35,840 nucleotides of DNA from Rhodocyclaceae bacterium (GTDB lineage: Bacteria; Pseudomonadota; Gammaproteobacteria; Burkholderiales; Rhodocyclaceae), in contig PMIH01000221.1 of the NCBI GenBank assembly GCA_003158255.1, forward strand, positions 1 through 35,840, read 5' to 3'. The position numbers were made by a program, and so were the translations under genes. The notes beneath the pieces were generated by a model, which had not been told where the DNA came from, ran no database searches, and worked only from the letters and a program-made list of their open reading frames with translations. Below are positions 1 to 8,616 of this stretch, piece by piece. Numbering within the stretch: position 1 is the first letter of the stretch; each line of letters starts with the position of its first letter.

Positions 1-480
1 GTTCGATAGCACACATTGCGGCGCATGCATAAAGGTGTAAGCGAATGGTGCGTACGCCAGATGCCGTTGGTGATCACTGCCGCACAGTGCGAGCGCAGAC
101 TCGCGAATACACCAATGGGGCGGTGATCGTCATACATCATTGAAGTCAATGTTTCCGATTCCGAAAGGACAATCAATTCGGAGGCGCACACGCACGGTCA
201 ATTGCGGCTGTCCATGTGCGCCAGCGCACGGAATGAAATGCGCAAATGCTGGATAACGGCGGGACGGAAAATTGCCTTGGTTTGGATCGGACCGATCTCG
301 AATTCGAACGGACCAAGGGATGGCGAAACAGTCATTCCGGCGAATTTCCGATTTACGACCCGAAAGTCCTGTGTTGATCGCTATTGAAGCAGCACACCGT
401 GCTTGGCAAATACCGGAAGCCAGTGATTTCGACCTGCTGGCTATCAATGAGTCGTACCAAATCATATTGGGAGCAAGAAA

Positions 481-1623
481 ATGAAACTGGCAAATGCAAC
501 AAGGAAGCTCGGTCTGGCGGTGCTCGCCGTAGTCACCGCCCCTCTGGCAATGGCGGATGATTCGGCAGGCTGGTATGGCGGGATCGACGCTGGCCGGTCG
601 AGGTCGAAAATCGATGATTCCAGAGTCGCCGCTGGTCTGCTCAATGGTGGTCTTACCCAGACTTCGATTGCCGATGACAATCGCGATACCGGCTACAAGT
701 TGTTTGGCGGGTACCAGTTCAATAAGTACTTCGCCCTCGAAGGAGGCTATTTCGATCTTGGACGCTTCCATTTCGCGGCGGATACGACACCGACGGGGAC
801 ACTGAATGGCACTTTCAAAGTCAGAGGCGTGAATTTCGACGCGGTCGGCATTGCGCCGATCACCGACAGGTTCTCTGCGTTTGGCCGCGTGGGAGCGAAC
901 TATGCAGAGACCAGGGATTCCTTCAACGGAACCGGCGCGGTCGTGGTGCTCGATCCCAATCCCAGCAAACGCGGCACCAACTACAAGGCCGGTCTCGGGC
1001 TTCAGTACGATTTCACGCGAGCGCTCGCGATGCGCGTCGAGGGAGAGCGCTATCGGGTCAATGATGCTGTGGGCAGCAAAGCCAACGTCGATCTCTTCTC
1101 GGTTGGTCTGGTCTATCGCTTCGGCGCCAAGGAGCCGGCGCCCGCTCAACGTGCGATGGCGCCGGAACCGGTTGCGGCCGCTCCTGTACCCAAGCCGATG
1201 CCGGTAACAGCACCACCGCCGCCACCCGCACCAACGAAGGTTACCTTCTCCGCTGATTCTCTTTTCGACTTCAACAAGTCGGTCATAAAGCCTGCGGGCC
1301 AACAGGCGCTCGACAAATTGGCCGCCGACCTGAAGGGCGACAGCTTCAGCGTCATCAACGTAACTGGTCATACCGATCGCATCGGGGGGCATGAATACAA
1401 CCTGAAGCTTTCGGCGCGGCGTGCCGAAGCAGTCAAGGCCTACCTAGTGCAAACTTCAGGGATCCCAGCCGACAAGATCACAGCAACGGGAACGGACGGA
1501 TCAGATCCTGTGACGAAGCCTAGCGATTGTAAAGGCAACAAGAAGACCAAGAAACTGATCGACTGTTTGCAGCCCGATCGCCGCGTGGAAGTCGAAGTCG
1601 CCGCTACGCAACCAGCCCGGTAG
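481..1623 (+). CDS. OmpA-family outer membrane protein (N-terminal beta-barrel, Pro-rich linker, C-terminal OmpA/MotB peptidoglycan-binding domain)
   Basis: Signal peptide MKLANATRKLGLAVLAVVTAPLAMA; OmpA_C motif FNKSVIKPAGQQALDKLA...NVTGHTDRIGGHEYNLKLSARRAEAVKAYL...DRRVEVEV; PPPPPAP linker. Confidence 0.93.
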   Translation: MKLANATRKLGLAVLAVVTAPLAMADDSAGWYGGIDAGRSRSKIDDSRVAAGLLNGGLTQTSIADDNRDTGYKLFGGYQFNKYFALEGGYFDLGRFHFAADTTPTGTLNGTFKVRGVNFDAVGIAPITDRFSAFGRVGANYAETRDSFNGTGAVVVLDPNPSKRGTNYKAGLGLQYDFTRALAMRVEGERYRVNDAVGSKANVDLFSVGLVYRFGAKEPAPAQRAMAPEPVAAAPVPKPMPVTAPPPPPAPTKVTFSADSLFDFNKSVIKPAGQQALDKLAADLKGDSFSVINVTGHTDRIGGHEYNLKLSARRAEAVKAYLVQTSGIPADKITATGTDGSDPVTKPSDCKGNKKTKKLIDCLQPDRRVEVEVAATQPAR

Positions 1624-1764
1624 TCCTCGCGGACCCGAAAGGCCACAAAGGCAAGTTCCCTCACAGCCAAAGGCAACAAGGCGGGCAATTCTGCGGTGAG
1701 GTACGATCACCAGATCCAGTCCTGTTCAAGATTGGATCTGGCGATCTATCTGGCCCTTGGCCCG

Positions 1765-1956
1765 CTACGCCTTGCCGTTGCGCGGGCCCAGGAAATACCA
1801 GAGAATCAAGCCCACCAGCGGCAGCAGTAACACCGCAACTATCCAGATCAACTTCTTCTCATTGGAAGTACCGCTTTGAAAGATGTTGATGATCGCCCAA
1901 ATATCACCGGCAAGTATCAGCACGCCCCAAAGGCCGTTGAATCCCAGGTTCATCAT
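1765..1956 (-). CDS. Small PLDc_N-like (phospholipase D nuclease N-terminal) membrane protein
   Basis: MMNLGFNGLWGVLILAGDIWAIINIFQS...KLIWIVAVLLLPLVGLILWYFLGPR, a typical two-TM PLDc_N pattern ending W-Y-x-x-GPR. Confidence 0.8.
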   Translation of the reverse strand: MMNLGFNGLWGVLILAGDIWAIINIFQSGTSNEKKLIWIVAVLLLPLVGLILWYFLGPRNGKA

Positions 1957-2082
1957 TTCTGCTGCCTTCCTTTCCTTGTCACGAAGTGACTGCTGGCGAG
2001 TCTGCCGCAAGATGAATGACGATGTGAGCTTCGGCGGTCTGCGGCGAGTGGTGGGGGCAAGCGGCGGGCCCCTGGCCCACAG

Positions 2083-2814
2083 CTAATCCTGCGCCACGTC
2101 TTGCAGGTTCTTGACGATTCGGTAACACGTGCAGGCAGCCCCTTCAAGATCCTTTCGGTTCAGAATTTTGATCTTGCCCCGGCTGTAATCGATTAGCTTC
2201 TTCCGTTGCAAAGCGCTGGCTGCCTTGGTAACGCCTTCGCGGCGGACGCCCAGCATGTGCGCCAAGAATTCGTGGGTCAGGGTGAATTCGTTTGTTTGCA
2301 GCCGGTCGCTGGTCATCAGTAGCCAGCGCGCCAAGCGCGCCTGCGCCTCATGAAAGCGGTTGCACGCGGCCGTTTGGGAAATCTGGGCCATCAAGAGGTG
2401 GTTGTAGCGGAATAGCGCCCGCTGCAGCGGCTGGTTCTTCTTGAGTTCGGCGCGAAAATGCGCTGCCGTCATGCGTAACGCCGTTCCGGCTCCCTGGACA
2501 AGCGCTCGCACGGTCGAGACGCCGATCCCTAGCGCCATGGGCATGCCGACCATGCCTTCGCTGCCGACCATGCCGACCTCCAGCGTTCGCCGCTCGTCGA
2601 CCGCCGTCAGCAGGGATACAAGGCAGTCGAGGGGGAAGTAGACATGCCGAATCGGACCAAGGGGTTCATAGAGCACTTGCCCATAGATCAGTTCAACCGG
2701 TTCGAGGCTGGGCAGCATGCGCCGATAAGCCTGTCGCGGCACCGTGGCTAGCACGTGGTTGGCAGCGCCGATATTGCCGAAAGTACTTGCCGCATCCATT
2801 TCAAGTATCCTCAT
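2083..2814 (-). CDS. Crp/Fnr-family transcriptional regulator (no FNR-type N-terminal Cys cluster)
   Basis: cNMP-binding-like N-terminal domain (LIYGQVLYEPLGPIRHVYFPLDCLVSLL) and HTH FLAHMLGVRREGVTKAASALQRKKLIDYSRGKIKILNR; the ORF extends to 2871 with alternative starts. Confidence 0.85.
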   Translation of the reverse strand: MRILEMDAASTFGNIGAANHVLATVPRQAYRRMLPSLEPVELIYGQVLYEPLGPIRHVYFPLDCLVSLLTAVDERRTLEVGMVGSEGMVGMPMALGIGVSTVRALVQGAGTALRMTAAHFRAELKKNQPLQRALFRYNHLLMAQISQTAACNRFHEAQARLARWLLMTSDRLQTNEFTLTHEFLAHMLGVRREGVTKAASALQRKKLIDYSRGKIKILNRKDLEGAACTCYRIVKNLQDVAQD

Positions 2815-3409
2815 TCCCGTTCCATCAATGATGTCAGGGCGTAACGCTGAGCGCTGTACGACAGCGCACATAGGATTGCGGGCGCCTTGCTTGCGTTGGC
2901 AACTGAACTATGACGGGACGGAGGCGGAAGCAGGAATTGACTCGACGCTGCCCGTTGGTATCGGAAGGTCATGGCGACAATCCTTCGACACGGTTCGGTG
3001 CAGACGTATGGGCAGGACTATCCCCTTGTGACGACGGTTGCCGGGATTGGCATAGACGTCCCCATGACTTCAGCTCTTGGCCGGACGTGAAGCGTAGTGG
3101 GGTAAGCCGTTGCCTTGGCAAGTGATTTGCTTTCAGCCTCGGCTAATGTCTGCGCGCTGCTGGCAAGCACCTTCTTCCTTTTCCGGATGTCGATCTTCAC
3201 ATCGCTACCGGTTGCATCGACCGACCGGAGAAAACGCGATTCAAATTCGTCGTCTTTCATTTTCCATTGTTCTGGATTCACCTTGCCCCCACTGTCTGAG
3301 TCACCGGCACCACACCGGGTTTGGATCGAAGCACCTTTCAAGTTCGAGCGTGTGCTCTTCCGTGGCTCTCTTCATCACAATACGTCGTCAGGATCGACCA
3401 TTCTGTTCG

Positions 3410-4219
3410 TCAGCCAACATACTCATGGGCATTGGAGGAAAGTTGGTTGCCATGCGAATGGAGTCCGATTGGAAGCAACTCCGTCATGTGGGTCGTTGGC
3501 GTCCGAGCACGTTTCCGACTAATCAGTCGGTCGGATTCCTTCTTTACCACGGCATAGCACTCGCAGGCCCGCTCTTCCATTCCGGCGCGGTCCAGTACCG
3601 TGATGTGGCCGCGGCGATATTCAATCAAGCCCGCCATTTTCAGCCTGCCCGCGGCTTCCGTGATGCCCTCACGGCGGACGCCAAGCACGCCGCTGATCAA
3701 TTCTTGGGTTAGGACGAGCTCGCTGGATGTTGAGCGATCAAGCCGCATCAATAGGCAGCGGCAAAGCTGTTGGTCAATTGAATGATAGCGGTTGCACACA
3801 GCCGTCTGCGCGATTTGCGTCAGCAGTGACTGCGTATGGCGTAGCAACAGACTTTGCATTGGGCCAGCGCGATTGAACTCGTCCAGGATGACCTTCCTCT
3901 TGATTCGGTACGCATAGCCGGCCCCATGCACAACATAGCGACTGGGCGTGGCTTCGCCACCCATAAATAGAGAAACGCCCACGACTCCCTCGTTGCCGAT
4001 CACGGAAAACTCGGCCGACGCGCCGTCTTCCAGAACGTAGAAGCTCGATACGATGGTGGTCGTGGGGAAATAGACGTGGTGCATCTGGCCGCCGGACTCG
4101 CCGAGTACTTGACCGAAAATCATCGGAACGAGCTCCAGATGCTCGAACAGCCGACCGTAATCCACTGCGGGCAGAGCGGCGACGATGTGGTTCTGGCGCG
4201 GGTCATAAAGTGTGTGCAT
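3410..4219 (-). CDS. Crp/Fnr-family transcriptional regulator, paralogue of 2083..2814
   Basis: LISGVLGVRREGITEAAGRLKMAGLIEYRRGHITVLDR; same architecture as the upstream paralogue; ORF extends to 4336. Confidence 0.83.
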   Translation of the reverse strand: MHTLYDPRQNHIVAALPAVDYGRLFEHLELVPMIFGQVLGESGGQMHHVYFPTTTIVSSFYVLEDGASAEFSVIGNEGVVGVSLFMGGEATPSRYVVHGAGYAYRIKRKVILDEFNRAGPMQSLLLRHTQSLLTQIAQTAVCNRYHSIDQQLCRCLLMRLDRSTSSELVLTQELISGVLGVRREGITEAAGRLKMAGLIEYRRGHITVLDRAGMEERACECYAVVKKESDRLISRKRARTPTTHMTELLPIGLHSHGNQLSSNAHEYVG

Positions 4220-4296
4220 GAGCGATCTTCCGGTCGTTGCATCAGCCCATGGCAGCCAATGCCGACTGACTATGGCCTGAAGTAGGCGAGAACTAT

Positions 4297-5565
4297 GTGT
4301 GCCAACGCACATATGGGACGGAAAGATCGGGCACAATTGTCATCCATCTGAAACAGGAAGTGGGTAATACGACGCTTTTGGCCCGCAGACACTTACTGAA
4401 GTTGGACGCCCAGACAAGCGCGGCCAGAAGGGAAATGCATATGACTGGCAGTATTTCATGCGTTGCTCGCGGACCGAGAACTGAGCGTCGCTCAGGTGCG
4501 CTCTCGCCAGCTTCGCTAACTGCTTGCAATGACGAGTTCGTCGTGCCCTCAAGAAGGCATGACGACCCAGCGCGGTTTGTAGGTTATCGCAACCATCTCG
4601 CGGAGCCCGTTATCGCGCTGCTGGCCGACAATACCAAGAATCAGTACAGTCAGCGAAAGGCAATATGGAACTGGCTGTATCAGCACAATCCCTTCATCGG
4701 CGACAAGGAATTGGGTTTTGCATTGGTTGGGCAGAACCGGGTTGTCGGGTATAACGGATTCATACCGATTCATTTGTTGCGCGACGGCGAGCTGATCTGC
4801 TCAGCATGGAGTTTCGACACCATTCTGTTGCCTGAAGCACGCGGCAGAGGGTACGGCGGCAAGTTCGTTGACTTGGTAAAGTCCTCGTACCCGATTGTCC
4901 TCGGATATGGCATAGGGGACCTCCAAGCCAAGATTATGCTGAATCGTGGATATCGCGCCAGTGCGGAGATTGAACGATTCTTCTATTCGAACTCCCCCCG
5001 CACAGTCAGAGAGTGGGGCAAGTGTGGGTTGCAATTATCTAAACGACTAACACGATCGCATCAAAGAGTTGAGGTTTCGAATTTATCTATTGACATCGGT
5101 AGTGCGCGCCACCTACCGAGTGAGATTGATCGACTCTGGGACTCCGTAAAGTCGAGCCACAAGAACATCGTGGTCCGCGATAGCGCCTATATGCAATGGC
5201 GCTACGCCATGCATCCCGTGAAGGACTATTCGACATTGGTTGTGCGTGAGAACAATGTACTTCGCGCTCTGGCAATCTTCGAGCAAACGAAGAAATGCGC
5301 CAATCTTGTCGATTACCTAGGCGGGGCCAATGATCGGGAAGCCATGCAATTGATTGTCGAGACTTTCATCATGACTTCGTCAAGTTCCCATTTGTTGGCA
5401 TGTACGTGCACGAACGCGTGTTTGAAGTCGGCCTTGGGGATTAACGGCTTTCGACGCTATCGTGACAGACCAAAATTCTATGTCTATTCCAATCTCGATA
5501 ATGATCAAGATTGGACAAGTAGCTGGTTCGTCATGGATGGCGATTCTGACGTTAACTACTATTAG
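4297..5565 (+). CDS. GNAT-superfamily N-acetyltransferase of the type seen in polysaccharide gene clusters (start could be 4441)
   Basis: GFALVGQNRVVGYNGFIPIHLLRDGELICSAWSFDTILLPEARGRGYGGKFVDLV (GNAT R/Q-x-x-G-x-G/A-like) and a C-terminus rich in D/S (FVMDGDSDVNYY); visibly lower GC than its neighbours. Confidence 0.6.
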   Translation: MCQRTYGTERSGTIVIHLKQEVGNTTLLARRHLLKLDAQTSAARREMHMTGSISCVARGPRTERRSGALSPASLTACNDEFVVPSRRHDDPARFVGYRNHLAEPVIALLADNTKNQYSQRKAIWNWLYQHNPFIGDKELGFALVGQNRVVGYNGFIPIHLLRDGELICSAWSFDTILLPEARGRGYGGKFVDLVKSSYPIVLGYGIGDLQAKIMLNRGYRASAEIERFFYSNSPRTVREWGKCGLQLSKRLTRSHQRVEVSNLSIDIGSARHLPSEIDRLWDSVKSSHKNIVVRDSAYMQWRYAMHPVKDYSTLVVRENNVLRALAIFEQTKKCANLVDYLGGANDREAMQLIVETFIMTSSSSHLLACTCTNACLKSALGINGFRRYRDRPKFYVYSNLDNDQDWTSSWFVMDGDSDVNYY

Positions 5566-5705
5566 AAATGGCGATTGATGACTATGCCGAGCGACGGCAT
5601 GAAGTGGCGGCACCTGCCGTTGCCACAGATGCCCTAAACTTCATGCTTGTTGCCGCCGCCCGGCGCGACAACCGATCGATTACGCGTCAGGAAAGACACC
5701 GCGCC

Positions 5706-7082
5706 ATGCATCACCCAGATCTCGTCGACGCCCAGGTCGCGCCCGAAGGCCGTCTGGAAATCCTTTCCCGTTCGGAGGTCGCACGACTGCTGGACAAGAG
5801 CCAGAGCGGCCTGTTCGAGGTCTTCCGCAGTTGTTCGCTGGCGGTGCTCAATTGCGGCAACCCGTTCGACGACGGCAAGGAGCTGCTCGAACGCTACAAA
5901 GACTTCGATATCCGTGTCATCCAGCGCGAACGCGGGATCAAGCTCGACATCCGCGGCGCTCCGGCCAGTGCCTTCGTCGACGGCCGGATGATCAACGGCA
6001 TCCACGAGCATCTGTTCGCCGTATTGCGCGACGTGATCTATGTCGGCGACGAGATCAGCGGCAACCCGCGGTTCGACATGGCGACGCCGCTGGGGGTTAC
6101 CGATTCGGTGTTCCACATCCTGCGCAATGCTGGCGTCCTGCATTCACTGGACAATCCGAATATGGTGGTCTGCTGGGGCGGCCATTCCATACAACGTGAG
6201 GAGTACGACTACACGAAAGAAGTTGGCTACCAGCTGGGTCTGCGCGGCCTCGACATCTGTACCGGCTGCGGCCCCGGAGCGATGAAGGGACCGATGAAGG
6301 GCGCCGCTATCGCCCATGCCAAACAGCGCAACGGCAGCGGCCGCTATCTCGGCTTCACCGAGCCCGGCATCGTGGCCGCCGAAGCGCCCAATCCGATCGT
6401 GAACAATCTAGTCATCCTGCCCGATGTCGAGAAGCGCCTCGAGGCATTCATTCGCGCCGGTCACGGTATTGTCGTCTTCCCCGGCGGGGCGGGCACGGCA
6501 GAAGAAATACTCTACCTGCTGGGTATCCTGATCCATCCGGACAACACCGAGATGCCCTTCCCGTTGATATTCAGCGGGCCGAAGAGCGCCGCCGAGTATT
6601 TCCATCGCATCGACCGTTTTATCGGCGACACGCTGGGACTGGCAGCGCAGCGGCGCTACAAGATCGTCATCGACGATCCCGAGCAGGTGGCGCGGGAGAT
6701 GCACACGGGCATCAAGCACGTTCGGGAATTCCGCAAGGAGAAGAGTGATGCCTACTACTTCAACTGGCTGATCAAGATCGACCACGAGTTCCAGCAGCCG
6801 TTCGCGCCGACCCACGAAGGCATGCGCAACCTCGATCTTCGTCGCGAGCAGCCAAGCCACGTGCTGGCTGCCAACCTGCGCCGGGTCTTTTCCGGCATCG
6901 TGGCGGGCAATGTCAAGGACTACGGCATCCGCGCCGTCGAGCAGCACGGCCGCTTCGAAATCAGTGGTGACGCCGCCGTCATGGGTCCGGTGGACGAACT
7001 TTTGTCTTCGTTCGTCGCCCAGAACCGGATGAAGCTCGCGGGCCGGAAATACAACCCCTGCTATCGGATAATGTCCAGCTAA
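5706..7082 (+). CDS. ppnN: Pyrimidine/purine nucleotide 5'-monophosphate nucleosidase (PpnN/YgdH, LOG family)
   Basis: LFEVFRSCSLAVLNCGNPFDDGKELLERYKDFDIRVIQRERGIKLDI...; LOG motif GIVVFPGGAGTAEEILYLLGIL; ORF could start at 5568. Confidence 0.92.
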   Translation: MHHPDLVDAQVAPEGRLEILSRSEVARLLDKSQSGLFEVFRSCSLAVLNCGNPFDDGKELLERYKDFDIRVIQRERGIKLDIRGAPASAFVDGRMINGIHEHLFAVLRDVIYVGDEISGNPRFDMATPLGVTDSVFHILRNAGVLHSLDNPNMVVCWGGHSIQREEYDYTKEVGYQLGLRGLDICTGCGPGAMKGPMKGAAIAHAKQRNGSGRYLGFTEPGIVAAEAPNPIVNNLVILPDVEKRLEAFIRAGHGIVVFPGGAGTAEEILYLLGILIHPDNTEMPFPLIFSGPKSAAEYFHRIDRFIGDTLGLAAQRRYKIVIDDPEQVAREMHTGIKHVREFRKEKSDAYYFNWLIKIDHEFQQPFAPTHEGMRNLDLRREQPSHVLAANLRRVFSGIVAGNVKDYGIRAVEQHGRFEISGDAAVMGPVDELLSSFVAQNRMKLAGRKYNPCYRIMSS

Positions 7083-7363
7083 GGCGCACGCGCCGGGTCT
7101 GATGCCGTCAGTTGCTCCCGACCGCAGATTGACCCGGCCCAAGCGGTCTTGCCAAATTGCTGTGACCCGACTACCCACATGGCAAAAGCGCCCCTTGCTC
7201 GATTAGTGTGCCGATCTGAGGGGCAGTGGAACATATCGGCACATGAGTTATTCCGATAGCAAGTGCTTTGTTGCAATCGCTTTGCCCAGGTTCCCGTGCG
7301 TATTCCGGCGAAACCTGATGCAGAAATCCCTGACCTAGCCGGGCTACCGCATGCGGCAGTCAA

Positions 7364-7546
7364 ATGACGGGATCCGGGTTGCAACCGGTCACCCGATATC
7401 GACAGGTCGTCAGGCAGAAATGGGGCACCGAGCACTCATTCGCCAGTGAAGGAAGAGGACTTCAGCAAGCCTGGCGCCGCAACGGCGGCAACCTGCGCGA
7501 CACCTGCCACTCGCTGGGGCTAAGGCCAATGACGGCAATGGTTTAG
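7364..7546 (+). pseudogene. Possible remnant of a Fis-type C-terminal HTH (sigma-54 activator-like)
   Basis: ORF GRGLQQAWRRNGGNLRDTCHSLGLRPMTAMV resembles the Fis HTH signature L..A....GGN...A...LGI; no companion domain in frame. Confidence 0.22.
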
Positions 7547-7675
7547 ACATCATGTATTGACCTGCCGCACCTCAAGCGACGCGGATTACGCTTGGGGCTT
7601 TTCAACCTGAGGCGCAGAGCCAAAATTGAGGGGAGAGGCCTGCGCGGGTTGCATGGATGCGGAGATCGGTGGATC

Positions 7676-8140
7676 ATGCGGGGCCTCGAAAACAACCGGA
7701 GTCTTGCCGTGAAGAAAGTTATCGCCGTTCTGTTTGCCGCCTGTGTCGTTCCTGCCTGGGCGCAGCCCGATTTTGCGGCCACTGCTGCCAAGGAAGCTGG
7801 CGCGATTGTCAGCCCGAGCGGACTCGTGTATCTGTCATTGAAAGAAGGCACCGGCAATAGCCCTATCGCCACCGACACTGTGAAGGTGCATTACAAGGGC
7901 GTTTTCGCGGATGGCAAGGAATTTGACAGCTCCTACAAGCGCGGCGAGGCGACGGAGTTTCCGCTCAACCGCGTCATCAAGTGCTGGACCGAGGGCGTGC
8001 AGCGCATGAAGCTCGGCGGCAAGGCCAAACTGACCTGCCCGCCTGCCATCGCTTATGGCGAGCGTGGTGCCGGCAACGTGATTCCTCCGAATGCAACCTT
8101 GCAGTTCGAGATCGAACTGCTTGACGTCATCCGCCGCTAA
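7676..8140 (+). CDS. FKBP-type peptidyl-prolyl cis-trans isomerase, predicted exported
   Basis: VKKVIAVLFAACVVPAWAQ signal; VKVHYKGVFADGKEFDSSYKRGEATEFPLNRVIKCWTEGVQRMKLGGKAKLTCPPAIAYGERGAGNVIPPNATLQFEIELLDV; alternative GTG start at 7709. Confidence 0.93.
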   Translation: MRGLENNRSLAVKKVIAVLFAACVVPAWAQPDFAATAAKEAGAIVSPSGLVYLSLKEGTGNSPIATDTVKVHYKGVFADGKEFDSSYKRGEATEFPLNRVIKCWTEGVQRMKLGGKAKLTCPPAIAYGERGAGNVIPPNATLQFEIELLDVIRR

Positions 8141-8358
8141 TACGGTGCTTTCGTTGGTCTGGTCAATTCCGCCGTTCGGCGACGGCAATGCCGGTCCGTC
8201 TTGCGTAGGGTGAGCGGAACGGCTACGATTGATCGTGGGTGTTGATCACGAATGAACATTGTGGTCATCGCTTCTGTGTCCAACTTGCAGGGTGCAAACT
8301 CATCGGCTGACGTGCCCCCGGGGGAGTGCAGGAGTCGTTTGCGGAGGAGGAGGTTGTC

Positions 8359-8571
8359 ATGGCAGTGAATTCGGTAGGTTCAACCACCAGTGCAGCGCAG
8401 CAACTTGCAGCGGATCAGGTCAGGCAGGCCGCTCAGGTTCACCAAACGAACGAGGCCAAGGAATCCGAGGGAGCAAAGCAGGACAACGAGGCCGCCGAAG
8501 GTAAGCAGCCGTCGCCCGTCGTCAATGCCCAAGGTCAGATGACCGGGAAGCTCATCAACATTACCGCTTGA
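8359..8571 (+). CDS. Small conserved-looking hypothetical protein (70 aa, disordered linker plus C-terminal NAQGQMTGKLINITA)
   Basis: Strong purine-rich RBS (ggaggaggagg) 5' of ATG 8359; compositionally coherent ORF. Confidence 0.65.
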   Translation: MAVNSVGSTTSAAQQLAADQVRQAAQVHQTNEAKESEGAKQDNEAAEGKQPSPVVNAQGQMTGKLINITA

Positions 8572-8616
8572 GTTTCTGCGGGGGCCGCGCGCTCTCGCGC
8601 TTGGCTTCCGTTGCCG

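Noticed and set aside
130-1392. 420-aa minus-strand ORF antisense to ompA
   Set aside because: Fully antisense to a convincing OmpA-family CDS; arises from codon bias and has no recognisable domain.
3018-3341. 107-aa ORF between the two Crp-like genes
   Set aside because: No homology recognised, unclear start and overlaps competing plus-strand ORFs; not enough support to call a gene, though it cannot be excluded.
3515-3530. Hairpin CCGACT-AATC-AGTCGG near the end of the second Crp-like gene
   Set aside because: Short stem inside a coding frame without a T-run; not a credible terminator.
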